From NCBI GenBank assembly GCA_951812925.1, contig OX638369.1, forward strand, positions 129,855,287-129,919,286: a stretch of DNA of 64,000 nt, written 5' to 3'. Under the pieces are notes generated by a model. The model saw only the letters and a program-made list of their open reading frames with translations, did not search any database and had not been told where the DNA came from. Of this stretch, positions 29,678 to 40,305 are shown piece after piece; position 1 is the stretch's first letter, and each line of letters opens with the position of its first letter. This stretch comes from Calliopum simillimum (Eukaryota; Arthropoda; Insecta; Diptera; Lauxaniidae). The translations under genes were made by a program, and so were the position numbers.

Positions 29678-32600
29678 CTATATAAGCAAACAAAGAAAAT
29701 CCATTATTTTATTAAATGTAAAAAAAGGAAAATGTAATTGTACTGACCAATTTTCTTTGGGCTTCTTCAATTTTACGATTGTTTTCAGTCAAAATTTCTT
29801 CGAGTTCTTCGCGCTTCTTTTTTTCCTCTTCCTATAAATTATTTTAGAAAATATAAAGATTAGCTCAATTCAATGATATGGAAGTTATTTAAAAAATAAA
29901 CGAAAAATATGTAAATAATGTCTGCCTTTGATTATAAATTGTCTTATATGTACATTTTTTATACATATTAAAGTTTTTGCCTTGTATTATTTAATTTCAC
30001 ATTTTGTTGCTGTTTTGGTTTTTTATTTTTCTTATATTCTGTACCTGAAAATTTCCAAAATAAAATAAAACAAATAAATATTCACTTTAAAATTAATTAA
30101 AATATTAATAAAATACCTTATTGAAATTTAATATTAAAAGTCTCGTTCTAAGTTTGGCACTTCATTTCATGTAAAAGTTTAAATTCTACTTACTATCAAT
30201 ATTTCCAATTTTTGTATTATATGTTCTTAGTGCGTATCGATTTAATACAGAGGAGTTTTTACAAATATCGTTTATTTTCATCCTTTCTATTTGTGAAGTA
30301 TTTTGTTGCATATTAATTTCGAAAATTGATTTCTGGCACCAAGTATAATATAACGAATTTTATCAAAGTTAACAATTGCAAAAAATGCTTGTATCTACCA
30401 AAGGATCTTCTGTCTTTCACACATTATATACATTCAATCGAGCTTGGTCGGTTTTTTCATGCTTATTTCAGTCTCATTTGAAAGAGATAGTCCTATTCAC
30501 AAAATAAGGATGTTACGGAGGTGGTTTCACCGGAAACAGAGTCGAATATTTTAAATTTGATTTTTCGGAGTTCGAAGTTGGAGATAAAAGATCTATGGTA
30601 ATGGAACTTTCATTGTTTTTTTCCTTTTCAACAATTCAAAGGCGTACAAAAATAAACGGAATCGTAGCTGCTAGAACAAGATGGATTGCGCGAAATAAAA
30701 TTCTTACTTTCAGTGCTTTTCTTCATTCTCTTATTTTGAACAATTCAACGGTACAAATTTTATAATTTTCGATTCAAAACTTTCGGGACCAAAGTCGGAG
30801 TCGGTAGTCAAAATCAATCGAAAGTTCCGAGCTTTTAGAACAGGAGACAGGAACCGAAGCACCGTAACTTCCCTAATACATATCGATACCTTAGAGCGCT
30901 ATAGTCCAAATCTCCATTTTTTTAATTGTTGAGATTTTAAACAGTGGTTATTTAGGATTGGCTGCTATTTTGATATTGGGTGTACAACTTAAAAACCGGA
31001 ATTTGACGGTGGATGTCCGTACTAACAAATATCGCGAAGCTCGAACTTTATATATATGTCATTTTGAAGGTACATTTGACAGCTGTCAAAATCAGTCAAC
31101 AAAACAATTTTATCTTGTGTGCATCATTATTATTTTTCACGATGAATAACTTCAAAAATTGGAGAAAAAGACAGCATTTGCGGGGGGGTTCCAGTGGGTC
31201 ATTTTTTTGCAAAGAAAACAGCTGCCGAAAGTCATCGCATTCTTGTAGAAGTTTATGGGGACTATGCTCCAGCTGAATCAAGCTGTCGTGAGTGGTTTAA
31301 AAGTGGTTATTTTGATGTCGAAGACAAAGAACGTCCTGGTCAGGACCAGCTAGGTGTGATCCATTATAAGCTGTTGCCAGGTGGCCAAACCATTAATGCT
31401 CAATTCTATCGTCAACAATTGATCCAATTGAAGCAGAAAATCCAGGCAGAGCGGCCAACGTATGCGACCAGACATGAGTCAATCATTTTCCACCACGATA
31501 ACGCTCGGCCACATATTGCTGCCCCAGTCAAAAATTACCTGGAAAACAACGGATGGGAAATTTTGCCTCACCCGCTTTATAGCCCAGACCTTGCACCATC
31601 AGACTACCATTTGTTCCGATCGATGCAGAATGCCCTATCAGGAATACGCTTCACTTAAGTTCAAGATATCGAAAATTGGCTCGATTCATTTCTGGCCGCC
31701 AAGCCGGCGCAATTTTTTTGGGATGGAATTCATAAATTGCATTAATTTTACTTATAATATATTTTAACATAATTTAATGTTTTTAATCAATTTTATTAAT
31801 TTCTAACGAAATCCAAGCCAATTTATAGTATGTCATTACTTTTGCCCTTATATAGAATTGTACTACTATTAAAATAAACGACACATTTAGTGAATTTTTA
31901 TGAAATTTTTCTACTAAAATGTCGTCAAAAGTCATGAAACGCGCATAAAACACGAAAAAAACATTATTTTTTTTTAATTTTTGGTTTCGACATACGAGGG
32001 TCCGTCCCCCTTTGGGTGCAACAAAATTTGTTCTCTAAAATGTTGTAAAATGTCATAAAACGTGAAGAAAACACGAAATAACCAAAAATTTTATTAAAAA
32101 TGTGACTTATTTGAATATTCAGTGGAGATACGACAGAAACTCTCATCAAAAAATTATAGTGTGGAGATAGGATTTTTCTTAATTTTCAAATATTTTGGTA
32201 TTTTAGTGGTATTTTGACATCACACAGTTTTCCACACGGTAAAGAAGCCCACAATGATACCATAAGTGCAAAAATCTCAAAATTGCAAAAAGTGGAGATA
32301 GGACTATAGCGCTCTAAGGTATCGATATATGAATATATTGCCATGGTAGGTTTAAAGACATTTAAAATTTTTTCCTACCAAAGGCATTTCTTTGCGGAAT
32401 AGCCTTCTGCAAAGAGTTCTGAAGTATAATCTTAAATGCAAAAAATATGAGAACTGCACGAGTCTTGAGCAAAATTTGATTTGCTCAGTACTAATTAATT
32501 GTACAATTTTCAAAGTACACACATATATATAAAAACAGTTATATGCAGCTATTAATCATATAAAGATTTTCGGTTAAATGCAAATTTTGTGTATCCGTTT

Positions 32601-35600
32601 TCACACATCTTGACAGTTTTTGATTCTTGTTTGCTTGATTTAAGTATTTTGAACAGCTGTCCTATTTTTAGACTATTACAAAGTGCATCTTATGGAGTTT
32701 GATTCGCTGACCCTGAATCCCATTTTATTTTTAGGTCATCATTCATATAAAATTCGCATTTTCTCTAATAAAGTAGCTGTGAGCAAAATGGATGTAATGT
32801 GATTCAGATTTATAATGATTATATTCTTTTGAACTGTTTAAACCTTAATATAAGCGAAATTGTTAATGATAGTATACATATATATTAGATAGGGTCGAAA
32901 TTTAGATCCATCCCGAAACCGACTCAGAAGTTAGAAGGACTCTTAAAAACGATATCTGGATAATTTTTTTTTTTTTTCGTTCCGAGAAAAACCAATGGAG
33001 CACTTTTGATTTTTTGGACAATTCTAAGCATTTTTTCCCTTATACACTTTTTTCATCAGATCCCTTTCTTTTGGGTAAAAAATCGTTTTTTTTTTTATGA
33101 CCGCGTAATGGAAAAACGCAAAAAAATCGATTTTGGGATGCGAATATTATCTATACCCTAAAAAAAAAAAAAATAAATTTTAAACGCACAAATTTTTATT
33201 TATTCTTTATTTCTAAAGCACCCCAAAAAACATGTTTTTTAGCCAAAATGGGCCTTTAGTAGAATCAAAAGTGTCCCATTGGTTTTTCTCGGAATGAAAG
33301 AAAAAATGATGGAGATATAGTTTTAAAGGGTCCCTCTAACTTTTAAGTCGGTTTCGGGATGATTTTTGTATGCTTCATACAAAACCGAGCTGGTCTAATG
33401 TACATTGTTGTTGAAGGAAGTCTCGTGAGAGAACTTGAACCAAAGATAACCGACACTGTAAACCGATTATTGTTTGCTACCTAATTCAGATGTGAAGATG
33501 ACGTCAGATGATGAGTGTGTGTTGTCGCGTAGATATTTATTTAATGACCACAATACCATTTGATCCTTTTTCATGGTTGGCAGTCCTCTTAATCCATTAA
33601 TGTGTATGTACTGTTAGCTTCTATAGAAATTCGATAAATCTGGAAATTTTGCACAGAGTGGTCTTTCAAGAGTGTGAGTAATAACGAAATTTTCGAACAC
33701 TTAGAACCAACTCATAAACGAAAAATAACTCAGCTCACTGGCCCAATGAAAGGCGGGGAATTAACATTTTATTTTTTTGTTTTGTTGTGGCTAGTTCGAA
33801 TTCGAGCCACACAGAGTGTTTGTTTGATTTATCATTGGGTTTTTAAAAAAATATTTGTTTTAAAAATTAATTTATTGAAAAATGAATGACTGGAAAATTG
33901 GGAAAAAGCATTGTTTTGTTTAGAAATTTGTTTTTTTTTATAAATTGATGTCTTGGAAATATGCAGTACGGGAAAGGTAGGAAAGATGGATATGGATGAA
34001 TTGGTTGAGGAAATTATGGCGTTCCAAAGCGTTTTGTGGACACGAGCACCTACCTCACGTCTGCGTTCTTCTTCTCGTATTTGTTCACGACGCTTTTCCA
34101 TTTCAAGCATCATCTCTTGCTCCATTTCTTGTCTGGCTTCTTCAACGCGCCGTTTGACTTCTAGTTCGATTTCCTCATGTCGCTTTTCAAGCTCTTCTTC
34201 GACACGTTTTTCAACCAACAACTCAATTCGTTTCGCTGCTTCTTCTTCGATAATCTGTGAAAGATAAGCAAATAGCAGTTTAAAATATTTGAAAAAATAT
34301 GAGATGAAAGTTTATCATGGGTTTTTTATCATGAATCCCATTGTTACCTTGTGTTCTGCTTCCTTCTGCCGCCTTTGACGCTCAATTTCTGCTAGGCGCT
34401 CCACTTCATCCAATTTCTTGTAACGACTATTTTTATGACGGGAATGCCTCATTTGGCTATTTGAAATATGGCTATCAACGGAAGATATCGATGAACTGGA
34501 GCGCTTTCTATAATGGGTAGTATCGAATATTTTAGTATAATTTTCAGGAACAAGTTCAGTTTATATGTAGATAACTGCCAATTTTTTTAGGGGGCCTTAA
34601 AAATAAATCACAACAACAAAATGTGTCGTTCGGACTTAGTTTCCGAGATATAGCCATCAAAACATCTATATTAACTAATAAAACAGTCATTTTTGCAATT
34701 TTTCAACAACAGACGCAAGCAAGTGGTTACATGGAAAACACGTATATAGCCTCATCAGATCTGTTTTAGTTATATCTTGTCAGAAACCGTACTATAACCC
34801 GGGACTCGGGTTTTCTTATGAAAGAAAAGGCGGTGCTTTAGCCATTACGCTGTTGGAGGATCGCCTATATGTAAAGATCATAAGGCTCACTAGCGCCGTC
34901 AGCTGTGAAAAATTTCCAAATTGTTTTTAGTGGCTAACACACATGCTACGCTAGCTAGAATTAAAACCTACAAGGGCGGATTTGTTTTCCACATACAATG
35001 TAGGCTCTCGAAGTTACGAGAATTTTAATGATAGGCAGGTTCCCCTAGATATATTATGAAGTTAGTTTGTTAACTGTTTTTTTGCTAATAAAAGTATCAA
35101 CGCGATTTTTCTTAATTGAAGTATGATAAATTTATATTGAACTAATTAAACATATATACTAAACGCGTTGGTACTTTCATTAGTACTATACAAGCAAAAA
35201 AACAGTCAATGAACTAACTTCATAATCTATATTATAGCCATCAGAACTTATATTTTTTTATGAAAACCGTTATATGTTGGCAACTCCTAGATAAATTTGG
35301 CAAAAATTGGTATCATACGAAAGCTATAAAATTAGTATCAAAAAATTGGAGGTACATTTTTTTTTTTTTCTTAATTAACCCCTAATTTCTAAAGTATGGA
35401 CTTTATTAATTCATTATTAGTAATAAAACCTAGCAGCATTATTTATTTTCGTTTATCTGATGTGCCACTTGTATCATAATTTGCATCGTTGGGAAATTTT
35501 TTGTTTTTCTAGAAAAACATAAAAATAGACCAAAGAAATCAACGAAAACAACTTTTCATGAAATTTAGCATATTCTTATGTAGAGCTTGAATTCTTGCCA

Positions 35601-36462
35601 CTGTATGATGTAAATATTTGTCAAGTAAATCTTTAGGAAATATGTTCGTTACATGTATTTGACTCATCACAGAAATTCGTAGCATGTCTTATTTTTTGAT
35701 ATCATATCGTCACTTTAATACTACAACTTTTGTATAATTTTTCCTTATAATTTTGTAATAGTGCCGCTTTAGGGAACTCTGTTTAGACTGGATTGTGCAC
35801 CAAATCGTGAAATCGGCAACTTATCCGAAGAATGATTATTTAGGAGTTACCTAGTTGTAGTATTGAGGTCAAGATATATTCATAAATATCATTATCAGCT
35901 AAATTGAAACTATCCTCCACGATTATCTTCAATCCATCTAAATATGGATGGTGAAATGCTTCAGAAAAATCATGAATTGCTTATTCTAATTTCAATGATT
36001 TAATATTTTCGTTACAATTAAGACAATTAAATCAAGTCCATGTAGCTCCATAGCTCCAGCTCTATTTCATAATATCACACCAATATTTTTCAAATCCGTC
36101 CAGGGTCTCTAACTTTTAGCGATTTTCATAAAAGATATATCCGGATCTTCCGATGGCTGGTATCTCTTGAATCAAATCTTGCCGACACTTCTTGGTTACA
36201 TATTCCTTCTTAGAATTAATAAAACAAATTTAGTTTCTGAATTTTTGCGAATTTATCAATTTCTGTAAACGATTCATGAGCCGAAAACCTACCTGGATTT
36301 GGTGTGACGTTCGCGACTATCGTGCCCATGTTGTCTTTCTCTGCGATCCGACTTTTCTCTACCACCGTGGTGTTCATGGTGTTCATGTCTAGATTTGCTG
36401 CGTTTTTTATGTTTACTTTTGTGATGCCGCCTTTTGGAAGGACTACGTGAGCGGGAACCCAT
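29510..36462 (-). CDS. ARGLU1: ARGLU1 orthologue (arginine/glutamate-rich protein 1), 5 exons
   Basis: ARGLU1 is a nuclear protein; in vertebrates it binds Mediator subunit MED1 and modulates alternative splicing and nuclear-receptor transcription (family knowledge). Coding exons on the minus strand are 36462-36293, 34507-34348, 34254-34054, 29831-29748 and 29677-29510. All introns are GT-AG, phases agree, and 783 nt give 260 residues, close to the usual ~270. Residues 1-57 are basic with RS dipeptides ([14 protein letters not shown]). Residues about 95-240 form a long charged E/R/K coiled coil. The end reads [20 protein letters not shown], the diagnostic ARGLU1 C-terminus. Intron 3 (about 4.2 kb) is full of transposon material. 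The gene converges on jp. Confidence 0.93.
29748..29831 (-). CDS. ARGLU1: ARGLU1 exon 4: coiled coil continued
   Basis: Acceptor AATTTATAG. The exon encodes 28 residues ([20 protein letters not shown]...). The donor TTG|GTCAGT is weaker than the others. Phase 0 at both ends, so skipping this exon would keep the frame. Confidence 0.9.
30889..32319. mobile_element. TIR element in ARGLU1 intron 3 containing mariner relic B
   Basis: CCTTAGAGCGCTATAGTCC at 30889 and its complement ending at 32319, with further inverted similarity inside (ATCTCCA.TTTTT). Both sides are flanked by TATCGATA (30881-30888, 32320-32327), which could be an 8-bp target duplication or, being palindromic, part of the TIR. 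The mariner at 30976 lies inside. Confidence 0.75.
30976..31740 (+). mobile_element. Mauritiana-type mariner relic B in ARGLU1 intron 3 (3' truncated)
   Basis: Same family as the relic at 7559-8436: identical 5' TIR after TA at 30974-30975. The start at 31142 is frameshifted in a G-run near 31186. The region [20 protein letters not shown] lost from relic A is kept here, but a deletion joins DKERPGQ to DQLGVIHY, so the first catalytic D segment is missing. HHDNARPH and YSPDLAPSD remain. The similarity stops at 31740, before the 3' TIR. Confidence 0.88.
32907..33372. mobile_element. Long inverted repeat (foldback) in ARGLU1 intron 3
   Basis: The left arm, about 32907-33018, begins ATCCCGAAACCGACT and includes CCGAGAAAAACCAATGG. 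The inverted right arm is about 33255-33370. Arms of roughly 110 bp at about 80% by eye, with a T-rich loop. Confidence 0.75.
34054..34254 (-). CDS. ARGLU1: ARGLU1 exon 3: coiled-coil core
   Basis: Acceptor TTTCACAG. Encodes 67 residues of heptad-like E/R/K helix ([20 protein letters not shown]...), phase 0 at both ends, donor GAG|GTAGGT. The plus-strand open frame over these bases is its antisense shadow. Confidence 0.92.
34348..34507 (-). CDS. ARGLU1: ARGLU1 exon 2: serine-rich to start of coiled coil
   Basis: The acceptor TTATAG precedes 34507. The exon encodes [19 protein letters not shown], then a basic stretch and the start of the charged helix ([20 protein letters not shown]). The donor is AAG|GTAACA, phase 0. 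Only 93 bp separate it from exon 3. Confidence 0.9.
34590..35400. repeat. Copy of the 38608-39605 foldback arm, split by an insertion
   Basis: 34595-34680 (AAATAAATCACAACAAC ... CCGAGATATAGCCATCA) and 35240-35350 (ATAGCCATCAGAAC...TATGAAAACC) are consecutive parts of the same arm. About 560 bp lie between, containing a hairpin at 35050-35230 (TATTATGAAGTTAGTT facing its complement). Confidence 0.6.
36085..36200 (-). repeat. Inverted partial copy of the same arm in ARGLU1 intron 1
   Basis: GATTTTCATAAAAGATATAT, CGATGGCTGGTATCTC and related words match the complementary arm near 39520-39560. Degraded. Confidence 0.45.
36293..36462 (-). CDS. ARGLU1: ARGLU1 exon 1: RS/K/H-rich N-terminus
   Basis: ATG is the complement of CAT at 36460-36462. 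Encodes a basic stretch with RS dipeptides and a histidine-rich patch (HEHHEHHGG), ending at AG|GTAGGT in phase 2. The first ATG that opens the basic RS domain typical of the family was chosen. Confidence 0.9.
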
Positions 36463-36598
36463 TCTGGAAGCTGTTTGTTGTTTATTGCACTCAAATTGCT
36501 ATTTTTTTGACGACCAATAAAGAATTTTTCTTTATTTGTTATGGCATAAAAACAAACTTCGAAATGACACAAGAAGTACAAAAGAAAACTTGCGAAAA
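36463..36598 (-). promoter_or_regulatory. ARGLU1: ARGLU1 5' UTR / proximal promoter
   Basis: The only sequence between the ARGLU1 start and the upstream TIR element. No clear core promoter motif was recognised. Confidence 0.35.
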
Positions 36599-37873
36599 CA
36601 GTGTTGCCAGATTAAGAGATTTCCTCCTAGGTTTAGTGGATTTTAAAAGGTATATAATAGGGCTATCTAGGGGAAACACTATTTAGTGGACTTGTTCAGT
36701 AGATTTTAAAAATGTCTAGGGGTAATATAGAGAATACATTAATGTAATTTTAGAGATCGAAATTTATGTCAAACGGCTAATTTGCAAATATGTAAGTATA
36801 TAAAAAGCAAACTATGGAATCAATTAGAGGTAGAGACTGCGGAAGTCATTCTCCGGGTTGAAGAAAATTTATCGAACGAAATATCATTCGAGCTTTCAGA
36901 AAATATACTTAAAATGTTTTTTGCCGCGGATATGTGCATTTCATAATCGTACATATTTCACAATATACATATGTTAGGAAAAATATCTATTTTTATGGAA
37001 TATATTGAAAAATATTCATTTTGTTTTGAAATTTGGAAACATATTTTATTTTGGTCTCCAAAATTTATCAATTTAGGGGAAATTTCTTCAAAAGTTTAGA
37101 ATTTGAAGGAAATTTTGCTATGAAAAATAGCTGTGTTAAGATGACTGTTTTCAGTGTTTCTGAGAAACCTATGGGAAAGCAACAACTAAAGTGCTTAATT
37201 TAATGCATATAAATTTGCGTGTTTAATTATTAAGCACAAAGTAGACTGTTGATGTTGGCATACTACCAACGACGTATATGAATAAGATACTCAAATTTTA
37301 TTCGTTTGACTTACTCGCCGGTCTGTGCAATTTGGTTAGACACAAATAAAGCTATTGAAAGAGGAATAAAATGTTGCTATGCCAACGCTGCGTTTGATTT
37401 ACTGAAAATTTTATATTAAACAGATGCAAAATTCGAAAACAAACGTATTTAGACATTTCGTTTGTCCGCTTTCAGCAACATTTTATCAATTTCAACAAAT
37501 TCCACAGACCACAGTAACAAACTGTGTATCTTGATAAAAATAAACTTGATACTACATTGAATATTAGCTGTGTTTAATAGGATTTTAACATAGTGGCACC
37601 GCATTTTTACCGATTGTCTTGGCAAGCGGAGAGAAGTGGTGCGGAAACGAAAAGCAGAATAAAGCAAAACAAAATTAGAAGGAGATAGCACACAAACTCG
37701 TTTTAGAAGAACAGCGTTAACTACGTGTTAACACGCTGATATCTAAAACACAACTAATATTGATTTAGTTTTGAAATTTGGAAACATTTTTTTTACCAAT
37801 ATACAAAATTAAAAATTTAGGAGAAATTTCGTGCAATTTGAAGGAAAATAGGCAAGCTCACCTGGCAACACTG
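36599..37873. mobile_element. Possible hAT element directly upstream of ARGLU1
   Basis: Ends CAGTGTTGCCAG and its complement CTGGCAACACTG; flanks TGCGAAAA and AGCGACAA agree at six of eight positions, compatible with an aged 8-bp duplication. Inside, TTTTGAAATTTGGAAACAT occurs twice (about 37026 and 37770). No transposase seen. It begins 137 bp above the ARGLU1 ATG. Confidence 0.6.
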
Positions 37874-38052
37874 AGCGACAATGAACACACTTCTTTTGAA
37901 ACGTACTTTTTGGGTCATGATTTAATTACAATAATTTCATATAAATAAATATCATAATTGTATCATGTCCAAAAAAGATCTACTCGTCACAAAACTAACG
38001 AAAAATTTACTTTTTGGGTCATGATTCAATTGCAATAATTTCATACAAATAA

Positions 38053-39960
38053 TAGGGCTATTCTGGCTAAGACAGCAGAAAGTCTTTCTGAATACATGTC
38101 AGAATTACTTTCTAAGATTCCCGAAGACATTCGGTATTCTGGCGCAGAAATCTTTTAGAAAAAGCTCATAAATTCACCACATAAAAGCTTTCGAGGTGAA
38201 CTTGTCAAATTGAGCAAACTAACATGGTTGAATTGCTCTGGTTGCAGCGATAACAAATGCTGCTTCTTCTTAAACTACGAAAATGTCAAAATTCTTTGTT
38301 TTGATTATAGACTTTTGACAGATAGCAAGGCAAGATGCCGGGTTACATTTTTTATTTTGACATGCAAAATAAGTTCTTCCTGCGCGCCGCCATATAATAT
38401 TGTGCAGAAATTGTTGCTATATGTTTTTACACAAACTTTTCTTTTCTTTTGTAACTATAAGAACAAATATTAAACCAAAATAGTTATAATTTTGTTTTTC
38501 CCTTTATCATTATCACTCATACAAACAAAAATTTACCAACTGCCAAATCTTAGGGAACAATTTTACTTTAAAAACTGTTGTTGTTTTTTTATATTTTTTT
38601 TTGCCCAAATAGGGCTCTCAAAATAAATTACAACAACAGCAACAGAAAGTTCTGGTCAAACCTACTTTCGGAGATATAGCCATCGGAAGATCGGGATATA
38701 GCTTTTATGAAAACCAGTAAAAGTTCAGAATCCCTTAATGGATTTTAATAATATTGGTGTCATATGAAAGGTATTTTAACTGGCTATAAAAACGATGTGC
38801 AAAAGTTTTAAATCCGAGTCATGGTTTTGGAGATATGGCGAATTTTCGAAAATTTTTACTAGTTTTTTTGTTTTTAATGCACTATTTTTCCAAAAATGTC
38901 TTATTAACAAAAACGGCATATGAAAGGTAATTTAATAAGCTACAATACTGAACAAAAAATTTTCTAAATCTGCTAGTAGTTTTACGATTTTTCTGAAATT
39001 TGGGCCGATTTTTTTTCCCACAGTAATTTGGCATAAGAGTAGGAGTAAGTGGGCGGCTTCGGCCGCAGCTCCGGATTTAAAACTCCCAAAAATCCAATAC
39101 CGGCTTCACGGCGGTCTTCGGCCGCGAATCAGTCTATAATATATCCATCAAATAGTTTGCTAGCAAAATTCCAAATTTCCGTTGTTGTTGTTCATGAAAA
39201 TTTCTTTGGCTTACTTTTTTGTTTTCCTATAAAAAAATGTGCTAACGAAGGAAATGAGGTATAAATTTCATATTAAATCGAATGAAATTGATTAGGATTT
39301 CATAATTTGTTACAAAAACTATAAGTTAATAAGACATTTTTTGGAAAAATAGTGCTTTAAAAATAAAAAACTGGTCAAATTTTTTGAAAATACGCCATAT
39401 CTCGAAAATGTTGACTCGGATTTAAAATTTTCGTAAAACAATTTTGTAGTGTGTTCAAATACCTTTCATATGACACCAATATTATCAAAATCCAGCCAGC
39501 GGTTCCGAACTTATATTGGTTTTTATTAAAGCTATATCCCGATCTTTCGATGGCTATATCTCCGAAAGTAGATCCGACCAGACATTTTTGATTATATTTT
39601 CTTTCTTAAAATTAAAAGTTTAATAAGCCAAATTAGGTTTGAAAAGAAAATATTAACAGTCGATAATCTAACATCAAGCCCAGCTGTTTTATGATAAAAA
39701 ATTATAAACAAGCAATAAAATAAAATTTTTCATAATTCTGCACTTTTCACATAATAAAAACCTGACAGCAAGCAACTAATAGTTTTAAGATCGCTCTAAG
39801 ATCTCCTACGTAGCAGGTATTAAAAGTCGTATTCATAAAGACGGAAAAGAGCTTTCGAAATGCTGCCAGAATACCAAAACATCTTCGTTGCTACTTTCGT
39901 AGCAGTGAATACTGTGGTGAGCTGTTTGACAGCTCTAATACTGTCGCCAGAATAGCCCTA
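38053..39960. mobile_element. 1.9-kb TIR element inserted in the 104-bp satellite, TAA duplication
   Basis: Ends TAGGGCTATTCTGG and its complement, then GCGACAG/GCTAAGACAG-type similarity. Flanking TAA (38050-38052, 39961-39963) is present once in uninterrupted satellite units (ACAAATAAATATC). A TWA duplication is typical of PIF/Harbinger elements (family knowledge), but no transposase is seen, so the class is inferred. Contains a nested foldback. Confidence 0.85.
38608..39605. mobile_element. Nested foldback with ~270-bp arms
   Basis: The left arm (about 38608-38890) includes CGGAGATATAGCCATCGGAA and CCAATATT..-related words. The right arm (about 39338-39605) is its inverted copy, e.g. TCGATGGCTATATCTCCG. 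Many mismatches. Related arms occur at 34590-35400 and 36085-36200. Confidence 0.75.
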
Positions 39961-40305
39961 TAAATATCATAATTGTATCATGTTCAAAAAAGATCTACTC
40001 GTCACAAAACTAACGAAAAATGTACTTTTTGGGTCATGATTCAATTACCATAATTTCATACAAATAAATATCAAAAACGATCTACTCGTCACAAAACTGA
40101 CGAAAAATGTACTTTTTGGGTCATGATTCAATTACAATAATTTCACACAAATAAATATCATAATTGTATCATGTCCAAAAAAGATCTACTCGTCACAAAA
40201 CTAACGAAAAATTTACTTTTTAGGTCATGATTTAATTACAATAATTTCATACAAATAAATATCATAATTGAATCATGACCCAAAAAGTAAATTTTTCGTT
40301 AAATT

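Larger units (their letters stand above)
37900..40305. repeat. 104-bp satellite, about five units, ending in an inverted unit
   Basis: TTTTTGGGTCATGATTCAAT-type cores recur at about 37911, 38015, 40030, 40117 and 40221. Spacing is 104 bp once the inserted element is removed, except for one 87-bp unit that lost 17 bp. Each unit has GATCTACTCGTCACAAAACT. The last block (about 40266-40300) is the same sequence inverted (AATCATGACCCAAAAAGTAA). Confidence 0.9.

Noticed and set aside
29409..29837. 142-codon plus-strand open frame
   Set aside because: It is antisense to ARGLU1 exons 4 and 5, whose phases, splice sites and C-terminal signature are convincing.
33953..34267. Serine-rich plus-strand open frame
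   Set aside because: Antisense shadow of ARGLU1 exon 3; the serines come from complements of Glu/Arg codons.
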